Origin: Elusimicrobiota bacterium
Lineage (GTDB): Bacteria > Elusimicrobiota > Elusimicrobia > FEN-1173
Direction: 5' to 3'
DNA length: 64,000 nt
Assembly: GCA_016714745.1 (NCBI GenBank)
Contig: JADKCG010000015.1
Span: 1 to 64,000 of the forward strand
Part shown: positions 1 to 10,058 of the stretch, piece after piece
Layout: every line of letters begins with the position of its first letter
How positions within the stretch are numbered: position 1 is the stretch's first letter
Notes under the pieces: model-generated
Database searches by the model: none
The model's input: the letters and a program-made list of their open reading frames with translations, nothing else
What the model was told of the DNA's origin: nothing
Made by a program: the position numbers and the translations under genes

Positions 1-290
1 AATTCAATTCTCCGCCAGATATTGTCAAGAACCGCTCGATTCCCGGCCTTCGAACGTCTTGAATGAGCCCACCCACCGCACACCCCGCACCTAAGGTGGA
101 AAACATAAGCTCCATTTCCACTTCGATTGGAATAATATTTCATTTGATTCATACAGTCAAGGACACAACGGGACGTTGGGAATTAATGATTCTACTGCAC
201 CCCCTCTTTCCGACGGAAAAACCCAAACAGAACACTACATTGATTTGTTTAATCAACGTGGTCGTTTTCGAGGGTTTTGAAGCAGAATCC
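1..290. other. No gene recognised (window edge, downstream of ligA)
   Basis: This stretch follows the ligA stop on the minus strand. The open frames here are short and resemble no family I know. I see no convincing terminator, tRNA or promoter. The sequence is more AT-rich than the neighbouring genes. Confidence 0.4.
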
Positions 291-2314
291 TTATTTGACA
301 ACGTCCCCCTTGTATTGGGCACGTTTGAGGAATTCTTCCTCGTTGATCACTTCAATGTGGAGGGATTGGGCTTTTTTTAGTTTGGAGCCGGCGTCGGGGC
401 CGACGACGACGAAGGTGGTTTGGTTGGACACAGCAGACGAAGCGTTGCCACCCAATTCGCGGACCAACCGTTCGGCTTCGGGGCGGGAGAAACGGGTGAG
501 CGTGCCCGTGAAAACGATGGTCTTTCCTGTGAACGGACCGGCCGCGCGGGGAGATTCTTTAGGGTTAATCCCCAATTGACGAAACTTTTCGATCAATCGG
601 CGCGCGGTACGCTGACGAAAAAAGCCCGCCACCGATTCGGCCATCACAGGCCCCACTTCGTGCAAAACCAGCAGATCGCTTTCAGTGGCGTTCATCAGCT
701 TTTCAAGCGAGCCAAACTGTTCGGCCAAAAGAAGAGCGCCTTTTGCCCCCACGTCCCGGATTCCCAACCCATGCAAAAACCGGGACAGCGGCCGGGTGCG
801 CGAATCGGCGATGCCTTTTAACAGATTCTCGGCTTTCTTTTCTTTAAACCCCTCAAGCGTCAAAAGCTGTTCTTTCTTGACCCGGTAGAGATCGGCCAGA
901 TCAGTGACCATTTTTTTTGAAAAAAGTTCCCCGACCACCGCTTCGCCCAACCCTTGAATGTCCATGGCGTCTCGGCTGGCAAAATGTAAAAGACTTTTTT
1001 CAATTTGAGCAGGGCAAGCTGAATTGACACACCGATAAATGACTTCTTCCTCTTTCACGCGGGAAATTTTCCCCCCGCAAGCGGGACAAGCGCCCGGGAT
1101 CATGACCGGCCGCGCGTCGGGCGGTCGTTTGGCCAAAATCACCTGAATCACCTTAGGGATCACTTCCCCCGCCCGTTCCACCAACACCCAATCGCCGATT
1201 TTTAGGCCCAACCGCTTAATTTCATCAAAGTTATGGAGAGAGGCGCTTGACAAGGTCACGCCGCCACATTCCACAGGATCAAGTTTTGCCACGGGAGTGA
1301 CGGCCCCGGTGCGCCCAACAGAAAGAATGACTTCGTTGACCCGCGTGGTGGCTTGGGCCGCGGGAAATTTATACGCCACGGCCCAGCGAGGAGATTTAAA
1401 CGTGTACCCCAAGCGCCGCTGGTGGTCGACGAGGTCCACTTTCACCACGGCGCCGTCCGTCTCAAACGAAAAGGTCTCGCGCTCCCTTTCAAATTGGAGG
1501 CAAACCGTCCGGGCGCTCTCAAACGTTTCGCACCGGACGGCGTGGGTGTCCACGGGCAAACCGTAAGAGACACAGGCTTTTAAAAATGCTGAATGGGAAT
1601 CAAACTCTGTTCCTTCCACCGCCCCGTAGGAATGGACATAATATCGAAGCGGCCGTTCCGCCGTCACATCCGAATTCTTTTGCCGCAAACTCCCCGCCGC
1701 AAAATTTCTCCCATTGGCGGGGGGGGGCGCCCCCTTTTTCACTTGGGAAACACACAATTTTTAAAATCGTCCTTCGTAATAAAGACCTCACCGCGAACTT
1801 CCAAACGAACCGGAGGCGTCCCCTCAAGCCGAAGCGGAATGGATCGGATGGTTTTGGCGTTGGCGGTGACATCTTCCCCTGTTTCGCCGTCGCCCCGCGT
1901 GGCGGCGCGAACCAGAACACCCTTTTCATAAAGCAAAGCCAATCCCACGCCATCGATTTTTAACTCAACCATGTAAGTGGGCCGCTCGCCCGGGGGAAGG
2001 CCTTTTAAGATCCGATCTCGCCATTCGGAAAGATCCGTCTCGCTATAAGTGTTGTCGAGCGACAGCATGGGGACGGAATGTTGAACCGGCTGAAATTCAG
2101 CGGAGGCCGTCCCTCCCACCCGTTGGGTGGGCGAATCGGGGGTTAACAGATCCGGATAATCCGATTCGAGGACGTTGAGCTGTTGGAGCAAACGGTCGTA
2201 TTCAACGTCGGCAATTTCCGGCCGCGCGTCCACATAATAAAGGCGGTCGTGCCGCCGGATTTCAGATCTCAGGGCTTCCGCTTGGGCGCGCAGGAGGGGC
2301 GGGGGCTCGGTCAA
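291..2314 (-). CDS. ligA: NAD+-dependent DNA ligase LigA, split by a single-base frameshift
   Basis: LigA seals nicks in duplex DNA using NAD+ and is normally essential. The N-terminal part (2314 to about 1760) carries the adenylation domain with the catalytic lysine in the KIDG motif at about residue 119. The C-terminal part (about 1757 to 291) carries the OB fold, a four-cysteine zinc finger (CPACGG...CVNSACPAQ), helix-hairpin-helix repeats and a C-terminal BRCT domain. The two parts lie in different frames. Adding one A to the A5 run (T5 on the plus strand, 1758-1762) restores the family-like FKKL and a continuous protein of about 674 residues, the normal length. The TTG start overlaps the nusB stop (TTGA), so translation is probably coupled. 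An assembly error is the simplest explanation for the break. Confidence 0.9.
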
Positions 2315-2766
2315 GAGAGAAACAGTTCCCGCTGATTGCCCGCGTCTGCCACGGGAAGCGGGGCAGGCCGGCTGGCTTTAATTTGGTCTAAAATACCGTT
2401 AACGAATTTGCCGGAATCCACAGTGGAATACATTTTTGCGATATCCACCGCTTCATCGATCACGACGGAAACGGGAGTATCAAGTTCGTGCAAGAGCTCA
2501 AAAGTGGCCAAACGGAGGACGTTCCGGTCCACGGTCGCCATCCGGGCAATTTCCCAATTGTCGGCGTGCTTGGTGATCAAGAGATCGATCTCCGGACGAT
2601 GAGCCAACGCACCGGCCGCTAAAAAATCGGCAAAACGGCGGGCCTTTTGGGGATAGTTCGCCCCGGCCCAGACAATGTCGGCCGCTTCCTTGGCAGGCAG
2701 ACGCGCCACGTCCGCGAGATACAGAATTTGAAGCGCGGCTTCCCGTGATTGTCGTCGCAGACCCAT
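2311..2766 (-). CDS. nusB: Transcription antitermination factor NusB
   Basis: NusB binds boxA RNA with NusE (S10) and promotes antitermination of rRNA operons. The protein is all-helical, about 151 residues, and opens with the family pattern RRQSREAALQILY. It also contains the conserved region VIDEAVDIAKMYSTVDSGKFVNGILD (written here only to locate it near residues 110-135). I chose the ATG at 2766 because it overlaps the ribH stop (TAATG) and gives a family-like N-terminus; the frame stays open 14 codons further upstream. The ribH-nusB pairing is widely conserved in bacteria. Confidence 0.93.
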   Translation of the reverse strand: MGLRRQSREAALQILYLADVARLPAKEAADIVWAGANYPQKARRFADFLAAGALAHRPEIDLLITKHADNWEIARMATVDRNVLRLATFELLHELDTPVSVVIDEAVDIAKMYSTVDSGKFVNGILDQIKASRPAPLPVADAGNQRELFLS

Positions 2767-3233
2767 TAAATTTTCTCTCCCAGTTGCGCCATTTCTAGTG
2801 CCGCCCATGCGGCTTCAGTCCCTTTGTTGTTGGGTCCACGGCCCGCCCGCGCCCGCGCTTGACGAACGTTCAACGTCGTCAATACGCCGAAGACGATGGG
2901 GACATCGGTCTCCAGCGCCGACTGGCCTAGCCCGCGTGCGACTTCAAGAGCGATGTAGCGATCGTGGGGAGTTTCCCCTCGGATGATGCACCCAAGCGCG
3001 ATGACCGCGTCATATTTTTTAGTCCGCGCTAAACGACGGGCCACGAGCGGCAGTTCAAAGGCTCCGGGAACCGGAACCTCCCGCACCGTTCCCCCATGCG
3101 ATTCGAGCGTTCGAACACAGGCGTCACGCAATGAATCCGTAATGGCGCTGTTGAAGCGTGCCACGACGACGGCAAATTTTCGACCGCGACCGTTCAAAAG
3201 GGGCAAAGACGATGAGGACGGAGACATTCTCAC
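2766..3233 (-). CDS. ribH: 6,7-dimethyl-8-ribityllumazine synthase RibH
   Basis: RibH condenses 5-amino-6-ribitylaminouracil with 3,4-dihydroxy-2-butanone 4-phosphate to form lumazine, the penultimate step of riboflavin synthesis. The protein has about 155 residues and shows the family motifs VVARFN, VPGAFELP, ALGCIIRGETPHD and PIVFGVLTT, ending in NKGTEAA...ALEM. The GTG at 3233 overlaps the ribBA stop (GTGA); an ATG two codons downstream is an alternative start. It sits inside a full riboflavin operon and its stop overlaps nusB. Confidence 0.95.
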   Translation of the reverse strand: MRMSPSSSSLPLLNGRGRKFAVVVARFNSAITDSLRDACVRTLESHGGTVREVPVPGAFELPLVARRLARTKKYDAVIALGCIIRGETPHDRYIALEVARGLGQSALETDVPIVFGVLTTLNVRQARARAGRGPNNKGTEAAWAALEMAQLGEKI

Positions 3234-4428
3234 AAGCCCTCCAAATGGTGGCCGAGTTTTTTCCGTTTGGTGGCCAGATAACGGCGGTTGTGGCGGTTGG
3301 CGGGGACCTCGAGAGGAACACGCTCGCTGACCCTTAACCCATACCCTTCAATGCCCACGATTTTTTTGGGGTTGTTGGTTAAAAGGCGGACGCTGGAAAG
3401 GCCCAGGTCCGCCAAGATCTGAGCTCCGATCCCATATTCCCGGAGGTCCGCCGCAAACCCCAGTTTCCGGTTGGCTTGAACCGTGTCCAACCCCGTCTCT
3501 TGGAGCGCATAGGCTTGTAATTTTTTCATAAGCCCGATCCCCCGCCCTTCTTGATGCATGTAGAGCAGGACGCCGGCCCCCGCGTCATTGATTTTTTCAA
3601 AAGCCTTCTCCAATTGTTCCCCGCAATCGCACCGGAGAGAATGAAGCACGTCTCCCGTGAAACAAGACGAATGGACCCGCACCAAAACATGCGCTTTCCC
3701 CGCCACCTCGCCCCGCACCAACGCCACATGGTGCTCGCCCGTTGGAACGTCCTCGTAGAGATGAATTTGAAAGAGTCCGAACCGTGTCGGAAGGTTGGCC
3801 GAAACCAATCGGCGCACAAGCTTCTCGTGAGCCCGGCGGTAAGCGATCAAACTTTCGATCGTGACAATTTTTAAATGATGGCGTTTGGCAAACGTGATCA
3901 GGGCCGGAAGCCGACTCATTCTTCCGTCGTCGCTCATGATCTCGCAGATCACAGCGGCGGGGGCCAGGCCTGCCAAACGGGCCATGTCCACGGCGGCTTC
4001 CGTGTGGCCGGAACGAACAAGAACGCCCCCTTCTTTATACCGAAGAGGAAAAATATGTCCCGGCCGGCGAAGGTCTTCCGGCCGAGTCCGCGGATTGACG
4101 AGGGCGCGAACCGTGCGCGCCCGATCGTGGGCAGAGATCCCTGTGGTCACATCTTTTTGGCATCGACGGAAATGGTGAACGCGGCTTCCCGCGTCTCACC
4201 CCGTTCTACCATAGGGCTGATTTCAAGACGGTCCAAATGTTCCCCCAGCATGGGGACACAAATCAGGCCACGGCCCTCTTTCGCCATAAAATTGATGATG
4301 GCCGGGGTTGTCTTTTCCGCCGCCACCACCACGTCGCCTTCGTTTTCACGGCCGGGATCGTCCACCACAATCAGCGGTTTTCCCCGTTTAAAATCTTTGA
4401 GCGCGTCCGGCACCGGTTGAAAGATCAC
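3230..4428 (-). CDS. ribBA: Bifunctional 3,4-DHBP synthase / GTP cyclohydrolase II RibBA, frameshifted
   Basis: The RibB domain makes 3,4-dihydroxy-2-butanone 4-phosphate from ribulose 5-phosphate; the RibA domain opens GTP. The first frame (4428 to 4147) has the RibB motif DDPGRENEGD and RGLICVP. The second (4150 to 3230) completes RibB (TTGISAHDRA, SGHTEAAVD) and contains RibA with its zinc cysteines (CFTGDVLHSLRCDCG) and HQEGRGIGL. The frames part exactly within the conserved DA(K/R)..VTTGISA stretch. One extra A in the A5 run (T5 at 4153-4157) gives DAKKDVTTGIS and a normal protein of about 399 residues. The GTG at 4428 overlaps the ribE stop (GTGA). Confidence 0.92.
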
Positions 4429-5018
4429 GTTCGCCTCCACCTTTTCATTAACGTGGCCACCTGTTTGGCGATGGGATCCGCCTCCAGATTGATCGCATCC
4501 CCCGGACGGCAATCTCCCAAATTCGTTACCGTCTCTGTGTGAGGAATCACAGCCACATCAAATTGGCCATTCTTCGGGTTCAGGAGAGTCAGACTAATAC
4601 CATCCACCGCCACGGATCCCTTGTGAATAAAAAAGTCTTTCATCGCGGATGGAAACCTGAAGGTGAAAAGACTCCACCCCGCTTTTGCCCGGCGGGACAC
4701 AACCCGCCCCACCCCATCCACATGCCCCTGGACCACATGGCCGCCCATGGGGTCCCCGGCCTTCAGCGCGGGCTCGATATTAACGGGGGCACCGGGTTTC
4801 CAAAAACCGATCGTCGTGCGGTCCAATGTTTCTTGGGACAAATCAAAAGACAACCGCCGCGACCTCGCCGTGCCGACCGTTTTAATAACCGTGAGGCAAA
4901 CGCCGTTCACCGCCACGGAATCGCCCACCCGTGCGCGAGAGAGGGCCGTCGAAATTTCAAGGCGAAGGCCCTGGAGACGAGTGACCCGCCCCTTTGTTTG
5001 AATGATGCCAGTGAACAT
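4425..5018 (-). CDS. ribE: Riboflavin synthase alpha subunit RibE
   Basis: The enzyme dismutates two lumazine molecules to riboflavin. The protein has 197 residues and two homologous lumazine-binding barrels. The first begins with the canonical MFTGIIQ and contains VNGVCLTV; the second has VAVDGISLTL, and the linker has GHVVQGHVDG. The ATG at 5018 gives the classic family N-terminus. It is separated from ribD by about 220 bp that contain repeat copy A, and its stop overlaps ribBA. Confidence 0.95.
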   Translation of the reverse strand: MFTGIIQTKGRVTRLQGLRLEISTALSRARVGDSVAVNGVCLTVIKTVGTARSRRLSFDLSQETLDRTTIGFWKPGAPVNIEPALKAGDPMGGHVVQGHVDGVGRVVSRRAKAGWSLFTFRFPSAMKDFFIHKGSVAVDGISLTLLNPKNGQFDVAVIPHTETVTNLGDCRPGDAINLEADPIAKQVATLMKRWRRT

Positions 5019-5140
5019 GACGTTTCTCTTTTAAACCCTGAAGTTTGCCCTCTGGAACGGGCGATTTTCTAAATAAAACGAGCCGACATTAACCCCATCA
5101 AACAAACAACACTCAAAAATCGGACCGCCAAAAGATTCCC

Positions 5141-5244
5141 CTGAAAATTCCAGTTGACGAAGCATTTCCGTGCGGGAGGGCTAAAAAATTCTATTCCCGA
5201 CCCTGTCGATGGTCCCCCTGTGCCAACCGGGGAATCCCGGTTAA
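5141..5244 (-). repeat. Dispersed palindromic element, copy A
   Basis: Read on the minus strand, this stretch is clearly homologous to copies B (13298-13408) and C (38955-39064). Shared blocks are the CCGGGATT-CCCCGG hairpin arm, GGTTGGCACAGGG, ATCGACAGGGTC, AGAATTTT, GCCCTCCCG, GGAAATGCT and GTCAACTGGAATTTTCAG. The ribD stop codon (TAA, 5243-5241) lies inside the element's TTTAACC end. It occupies most of the ribD-ribE gap. Confidence 0.8.
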
Positions 5245-6330
5245 AGCAAAAATCCGTGAATAAGCCAGTCATCGCCGATGCGATGGATCTCTGCCCGTTT
5301 CAAGCGCGGGGCGTGGGAGGGGCGAGACTCGCCTCTGCCTTCCATGGCCGTGGGAGCCTCTTTTCCTCCCAGGAAACTGGGGGCGACAAACAGATAGACC
5401 TCATCCACAAGCCCGGCGGACAAGAAACACGCCGCGACCCGACCTCCGCCTTCGACCAAAAGATGGGTGATGCCACGCCGCCCGAGCGCCAAAAGAACCT
5501 GATGGGGATCTGCCTCTTGACCTCGGCCAGGGACCCGAACCACTAAAGCCCCGGCTTTTTCAAGAGCGCGCGTTCGGACGGGAGACGTTCCCGTTTTAGT
5601 CAAGATCCAGGTGGGCGCTGTCGGCTCAAACACATGCGATCGCACAGGCAAATCGAGGGTGCCAGACAACACCACTCGCACCGGGTCTGGCCCGAGACCG
5701 TGGCTGGTCAAAAAGGGATTGTCTCGGCGGACAGTTTCAGCGCCCACCAGGACCGCATCCGACGCGGCCCTCAATTGATGGACCCAGGCACGGGCCTTGG
5801 GACCGGTGATCCAGCGGGAGACGCCTGTCCGGGACGCAATTTTTCCATCCAAGGTTTGCGCCATTTTCAAAACCACATGCGGACGACCCGACCGTTGATT
5901 CCGAAAAAAATCCCTGGTTTAATAATTTGGCCCTGCGGGCCAAAACCCCGGACGTTACCCGCACGCCGGCGTTGCGAAGAAGGGCGATTCCCCGACCACT
6001 CAAACGAACGCTGGGATCCCGGGTCGCCACACACACGCGCGATACCCCCGCCCGGACCACCGCCGCGGCACAGGGCGGCGTCTTTCCCCAATGGGGGCAT
6101 GGTTCGAGCGTCACATAAAGGGTCGCACCCCGCGCATGGGCTCCCGCCCGATGAAGAGCCATCGCTTCCGCGTGGGGACCCCCGAAACGTTCGTGCCACC
6201 CCTCTCCCACCACCCGGCCGCCTCGAACGATCACACACCCCACGCGAGGATTGGGATGGGCGAGGTCTCCGCCCTGCTCCGCAAGAGCAATGGCGCGAGA
6301 CATCATTTTTTCATCAATAGGATGGAACAT
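5241..6330 (-). CDS. ribD: Bifunctional riboflavin deaminase/reductase RibD, frameshifted
   Basis: RibD deaminates and then reduces the pyrimidine product of RibA. The first frame (6330 to about 5910) holds the cytidine-deaminase-like domain with zinc ligands in PHAEAM and PCPHWGKTPPC. The second (about 5905 to 5241) holds the reductase domain with KMAQTLDGKIA, RWITG, VGAETVRRDNP and LLVEGGG. The A7 run at 5904-5910 has one base too many: removing one gives a continuous FFRNQRSGRPHVVLKMA junction and a protein of about 362 residues, typical for RibD. The ATG at 6330 is a clear start. This is the first gene of the riboflavin operon. Confidence 0.92.
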
Positions 6331-6683
6331 GGCCGGGGCGGGAAGGACGTTAGCAGAATAGGAGTGAAATGAACATAAATTCCCCGTGTCTCTTTATCGC
6401 TTAGAAAATTATTTTCCCGCCTCTCTCCGGGCATTGCCAGCCCGGAATTTTCAGTTGGACCGCGGGATTCAACGTGAAACATGCGTTTTTTAGTTCACAA
6501 AAAAAGAGGGCTTCCGAGTTTCCCGTGCGTCTCGAAGGAACTTTGAAAGCTTTCCATCCCCAGGAAAGGAGGTGGCATCCCCCTCTCATCGGCACAGCTG
6601 TCCCAGGCACCACACGTTCTGACCGAACCGAAAGGTCCTTGTCGCGGTGTTGTGAACGTCTCGCAATCAGAACCGAGTCTATT
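6331..6683 (-). promoter_or_regulatory. Long ribD leader with hairpins, no recognised riboswitch
   Basis: About 350 bp lie between the kinase stop and the ribD start. On the minus strand I can see short stem-loops, for example CCGGGC-TGGCAAT-GCCCGG (about 6428-6446) and GACC...GGTC near 6622-6638. The FMN riboswitch core (GGGGCAGGGUGAAAUUCCC) is not present, so I do not call one. Two segments weakly resemble parts of the dispersed palindromic element, too little to call a copy. Confidence 0.3.
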
Positions 6684-9600
6684 CTAGCTTTTTGGGGGGA
6701 GACGATTCAATGCTGACGCAGACGAAGGAGGTCCGAAAGCCCCCCGGATGGCGCGTTGGAACGTGGCGAGGTCGATGGGTTTATGCAGGAGATGCAAACC
6801 ACGGGATTCAATGTCCCCCACCAGCGCAAGGTTCAACACATCCCCCGTCATAAACAAAAACGGGGGGCGGGGATGATGGGTCCAGAGGCTCCAATTTTCA
6901 TAAAGGGAAAAACCCGAGCCCTCTCCCAACCGAACATCCGTGACCACAAGATCAAAAACATCTCGAGCCGACTTCGCGATTGCTTCTTTCAACGATCCCG
7001 CCACCTCCAAACTGTTGCCTTCCGCTTGGATGACCTTGCTCAGAAATCCCAAAACGTCCGGCTCATCATCCACCAACAAAATGGCCTTGCCTCTGACCAC
7101 CGGCAGTGACGGGGCCGCCACCGCCGTCGTGGCCACCGCCTCTCGAGAGAGCGGCAATTCAAACCAGAAGGTGGTTCCCTCGCCTAAAACCGTCTTAAAC
7201 CCAATTTTTCCCCCGTGTTCTTCGATGATTTGTTTGCAGACAGGCAGACCCAACCCCGTCCCGCGGCCTTCGGGTTTTGTCGTAAAGAACGGTTCGAACA
7301 AGCGCTCCCGAGCGCTTTCGGGCACGCCAGGGCCGTTGTCGGCCACTTCGAGACGGATCAACTCGTTGGGCTCCTCACGGGCGGATATGTGAATGGTTTT
7401 TTTACCGGTGTTCGTCCCCATGGCGTCACAAGCGTTGTTGATCAAATTGACGAACACTTGTTGAACCTGTTGAAGGTTGCCTCGCGCGTAAGACAAATGT
7501 TTAGGGATGTCCACCGTCACCTCAATGTTGGCCGCCTTTTTGAGCTTGTACTGTAAAAGTTCCCGCGACGACTCGACCACATGCGCCAGATCCACGGTCC
7601 GCTTTTCGATGTCACCTTGACGGACGAACAAAAGAAGATTTTCAATAATCTTCTGGCACCGCATGGCGTTCTCCGTAATGATACGGAGATCGTTCAAAAT
7701 CGCCCGGGGCTCCAACCGTCGGCCTCCGTCAGGGGAAGCCAAGCGTTCTTTCATGTCGTCCCCTAAAATATCGGAATATCCCACCACCGCTTGAAGAGGA
7801 TTGTTCAACTCATGGGCGATCCCCGAAATCAGTTGACCGACAGCGGACAGTTTTTCGGATCGGATCAATTGTTGTTGAAGACGGCGGGCTTCCGTGGTGT
7901 CGCGGATCACTAAGGTCCATTCCTTGTTCATCCAGAAATCTTGATGCTGGCCGCCCCACGAGACAGACAGCTCTAAAGAACGCCCGTCTTTGGCCTGGCC
8001 GGGCAAAGAGAAATCCCGCACCGACCCCTTTTCCATCACCTGGTTCAACAACTTTTTAAAATCGTTCCCCGCGCTTTTCGGAAAAAGGATGGTGAGCGGT
8101 TTGCCCAGGGCTTCGGAACCCAAGTAACCAAATATTTTTTCCGCTCCTCGGTTCCAAGTGCTGATCCATTGTTCCCGCGACAACCCGACAATGGCTTCGG
8201 GTGAGTTTTCAAGCACCGTGCGCAGTTTGGATTCGCTCTCCGCCAGGTTATGAAAAAGAAAAGCGTTTTCCAACGCCAGCCCTACTGCGTTGGCGTACAG
8301 CATCAGCCCCGCCCGATCGGTCTCGGTAAAAGCCCGATTGGATTCGAAATTGTCCGCGGTGATAATCCCCAAGACGCGGTCTTTCCCACAAATGGGGGCC
8401 ATGCAAAACTCGCGGGTTTTGGCTTCCGCGACGAACATCGGATTCACCCGCTGATCCCCGGACGGATCCTTAACAATGACGGCCTGACGTTGCCGCAACA
8501 CATCGTTTAAGAGATCCTCCCCGCCCAAGGGCACGCGCCGCTTTTTAAAAGCGATCTCAGAGAACCCAGCGGCATCCGACCCAAAGAGATATCGTCCCAC
8601 AATTTCTTTACGGACAGGGTCCACCCAATACAAACCGGTACGATCAAAAGAGAACCCCCGGGCCACCGCCTCCAAACAGGTGCGGAGATTCGGTCTCTTC
8701 TTCCTGACGTTGAATAACGGCTTCTTCCATGTCCCGCAAGGCGGTCACCTGGCGGAGCCTTTGCTCCAACTCCCGGTTTCGCGCCTCCAAGGTTTCCGCC
8801 ATGCGGTTAAACGAGGCGGCGAGTACGTCTAATTCGCGGCTTTTGAAGCTCGGGAACCGAAACGTCAAATCACCCGAAGCGAAACGCTTGGTCCCTTCCA
8901 CCATAGAATGAATCGGCTCCATCAGGTCCGATACTCGGTGAACGATGAATCCCACCAGCCCCAGCGTACCAACGATGGAAATCAAAACGGTCAACAAAAG
9001 GATGTTCCGCAATGGGCGCCCCAAATATTCCCGCGCCGGCGCTGTCACGACGACCCGCCACCGCCAGAGACCGTCGCTTTCACGGATCAACATCTCCCCA
9101 CGAAAGATCGAATTGGCTTTGCTCCGCTCCAACCCTAAAACCCGTTTGCCGTCAAAATCTTCAACAAAAGCCCCCCCGCCCACCCCGACTTGCACGCCAC
9201 GCAAGATGTCCTCCACTGCCGCCATGTCGCAATCAGTGACGATCGCGCCCAAAAAAACCCCCGTTTCGTCAAAAACAGGTTTGGCATATCGCTTCACCAG
9301 GGGACCCCCTTCCACGGCCTGTTGGAGCGGCGGGTCATACTTTTTCCCTTTGCGTAAATGATCAATAAATTCAAGCGGGAACGAAGCTTTGTATCGCTCC
9401 GGCGCGATGGCGGAACGGAGCGAGCAGACCCTCTGACCGTCGGCGGAAACGTAGGAAATGTCGTAATAGACTTTGGCTCGTTGGGCAAAATTTTTGAAAT
9501 ACTTTTCCAATTCCCGGCGATACACCGCGGCCTCTTGCCCCAAGCCAAACCCCCGGTTCTTGTTGTAATCAGCGATGAGAGTCGTTTCAGAAACAGAATC

Positions 9601-9951
9601 CAGATCGTTCAATCGCTGTTGAAAAAATCCTTCTAATGTTCGAGCGGTGTTTTGAGCTTCCGCGGCCATGACTTGGCGGACACTGCGGACAATCTGGTGG
9701 CGAACAAGGAGGTAACTGGCACTGCCGAAAAGGAAGGTAACGATGATGACGCCCGGGATCACAGGGGCGAGGAGCCGACGACTGAGCGTTCGGCTACGAA
9801 ATAAAGGGGCCCACCCTCGGAAGGGAGGAGCGGCCAGTTTCTGAACCACAAACGCCCACCACGCCTTCACTCTGCGAAGCCCTCCCGTCGGAAAAAACGC
9901 CCGCGATGACGGACATCCTGCCATCGACATTTCCCAGGGACCCGTTGCCAT
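6684..9951 (-). CDS. Membrane hybrid sensor histidine kinase (Cache-HAMP-GAF-PAS-HisKA-HATPase-receiver), frameshifted
   Basis: The upstream frame (9951-8644) has a first transmembrane helix at about residues 55-85, a Cache-like periplasmic domain, a second helix (about 300-325) and a HAMP segment (VHRVSDLMEPIHSMV). The downstream frame (8675-6684) begins inside a GAF domain and continues with a PAS domain, an H box (SGIAHELNNPLQAVVG), HATPase N, G1 and G2 boxes (NACDAM, DNGPGVP, GTGLGLPV) and a C-terminal receiver with phospho-acceptor VVTDVRLGEG and KPID. The GAF domain lacks its first helix in the second frame, but that helix (LRTCLEAVARGF) is readable just upstream after one frame change. 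One protein of about 1088 residues is therefore more likely than two genes. The break lies somewhere in about 8676-8712 and is not in an obvious homopolymer. The ligand is unknown and the start is uncertain. Confidence 0.8.
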
Positions 9952-10058
9952 GGATTCCGCTCACCATCCCCCCGCTAAACACCCCCAGGGAGCCCCCCAA
10001 CTATATGCGGAGAAAAGGTAAATTGCAATGGTTAATTTTATTTTTAGAGGACGTTTTA

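Noticed and set aside
63..579. Plus-strand short frames at the window start
   Set aside because: They are antisense to ligA or lie in AT-rich DNA without family likeness.
6331..6683. FMN riboswitch ahead of ribD
   Set aside because: The conserved core of the FMN aptamer is not present; similarity is limited to short GGAATTTT-like patches.
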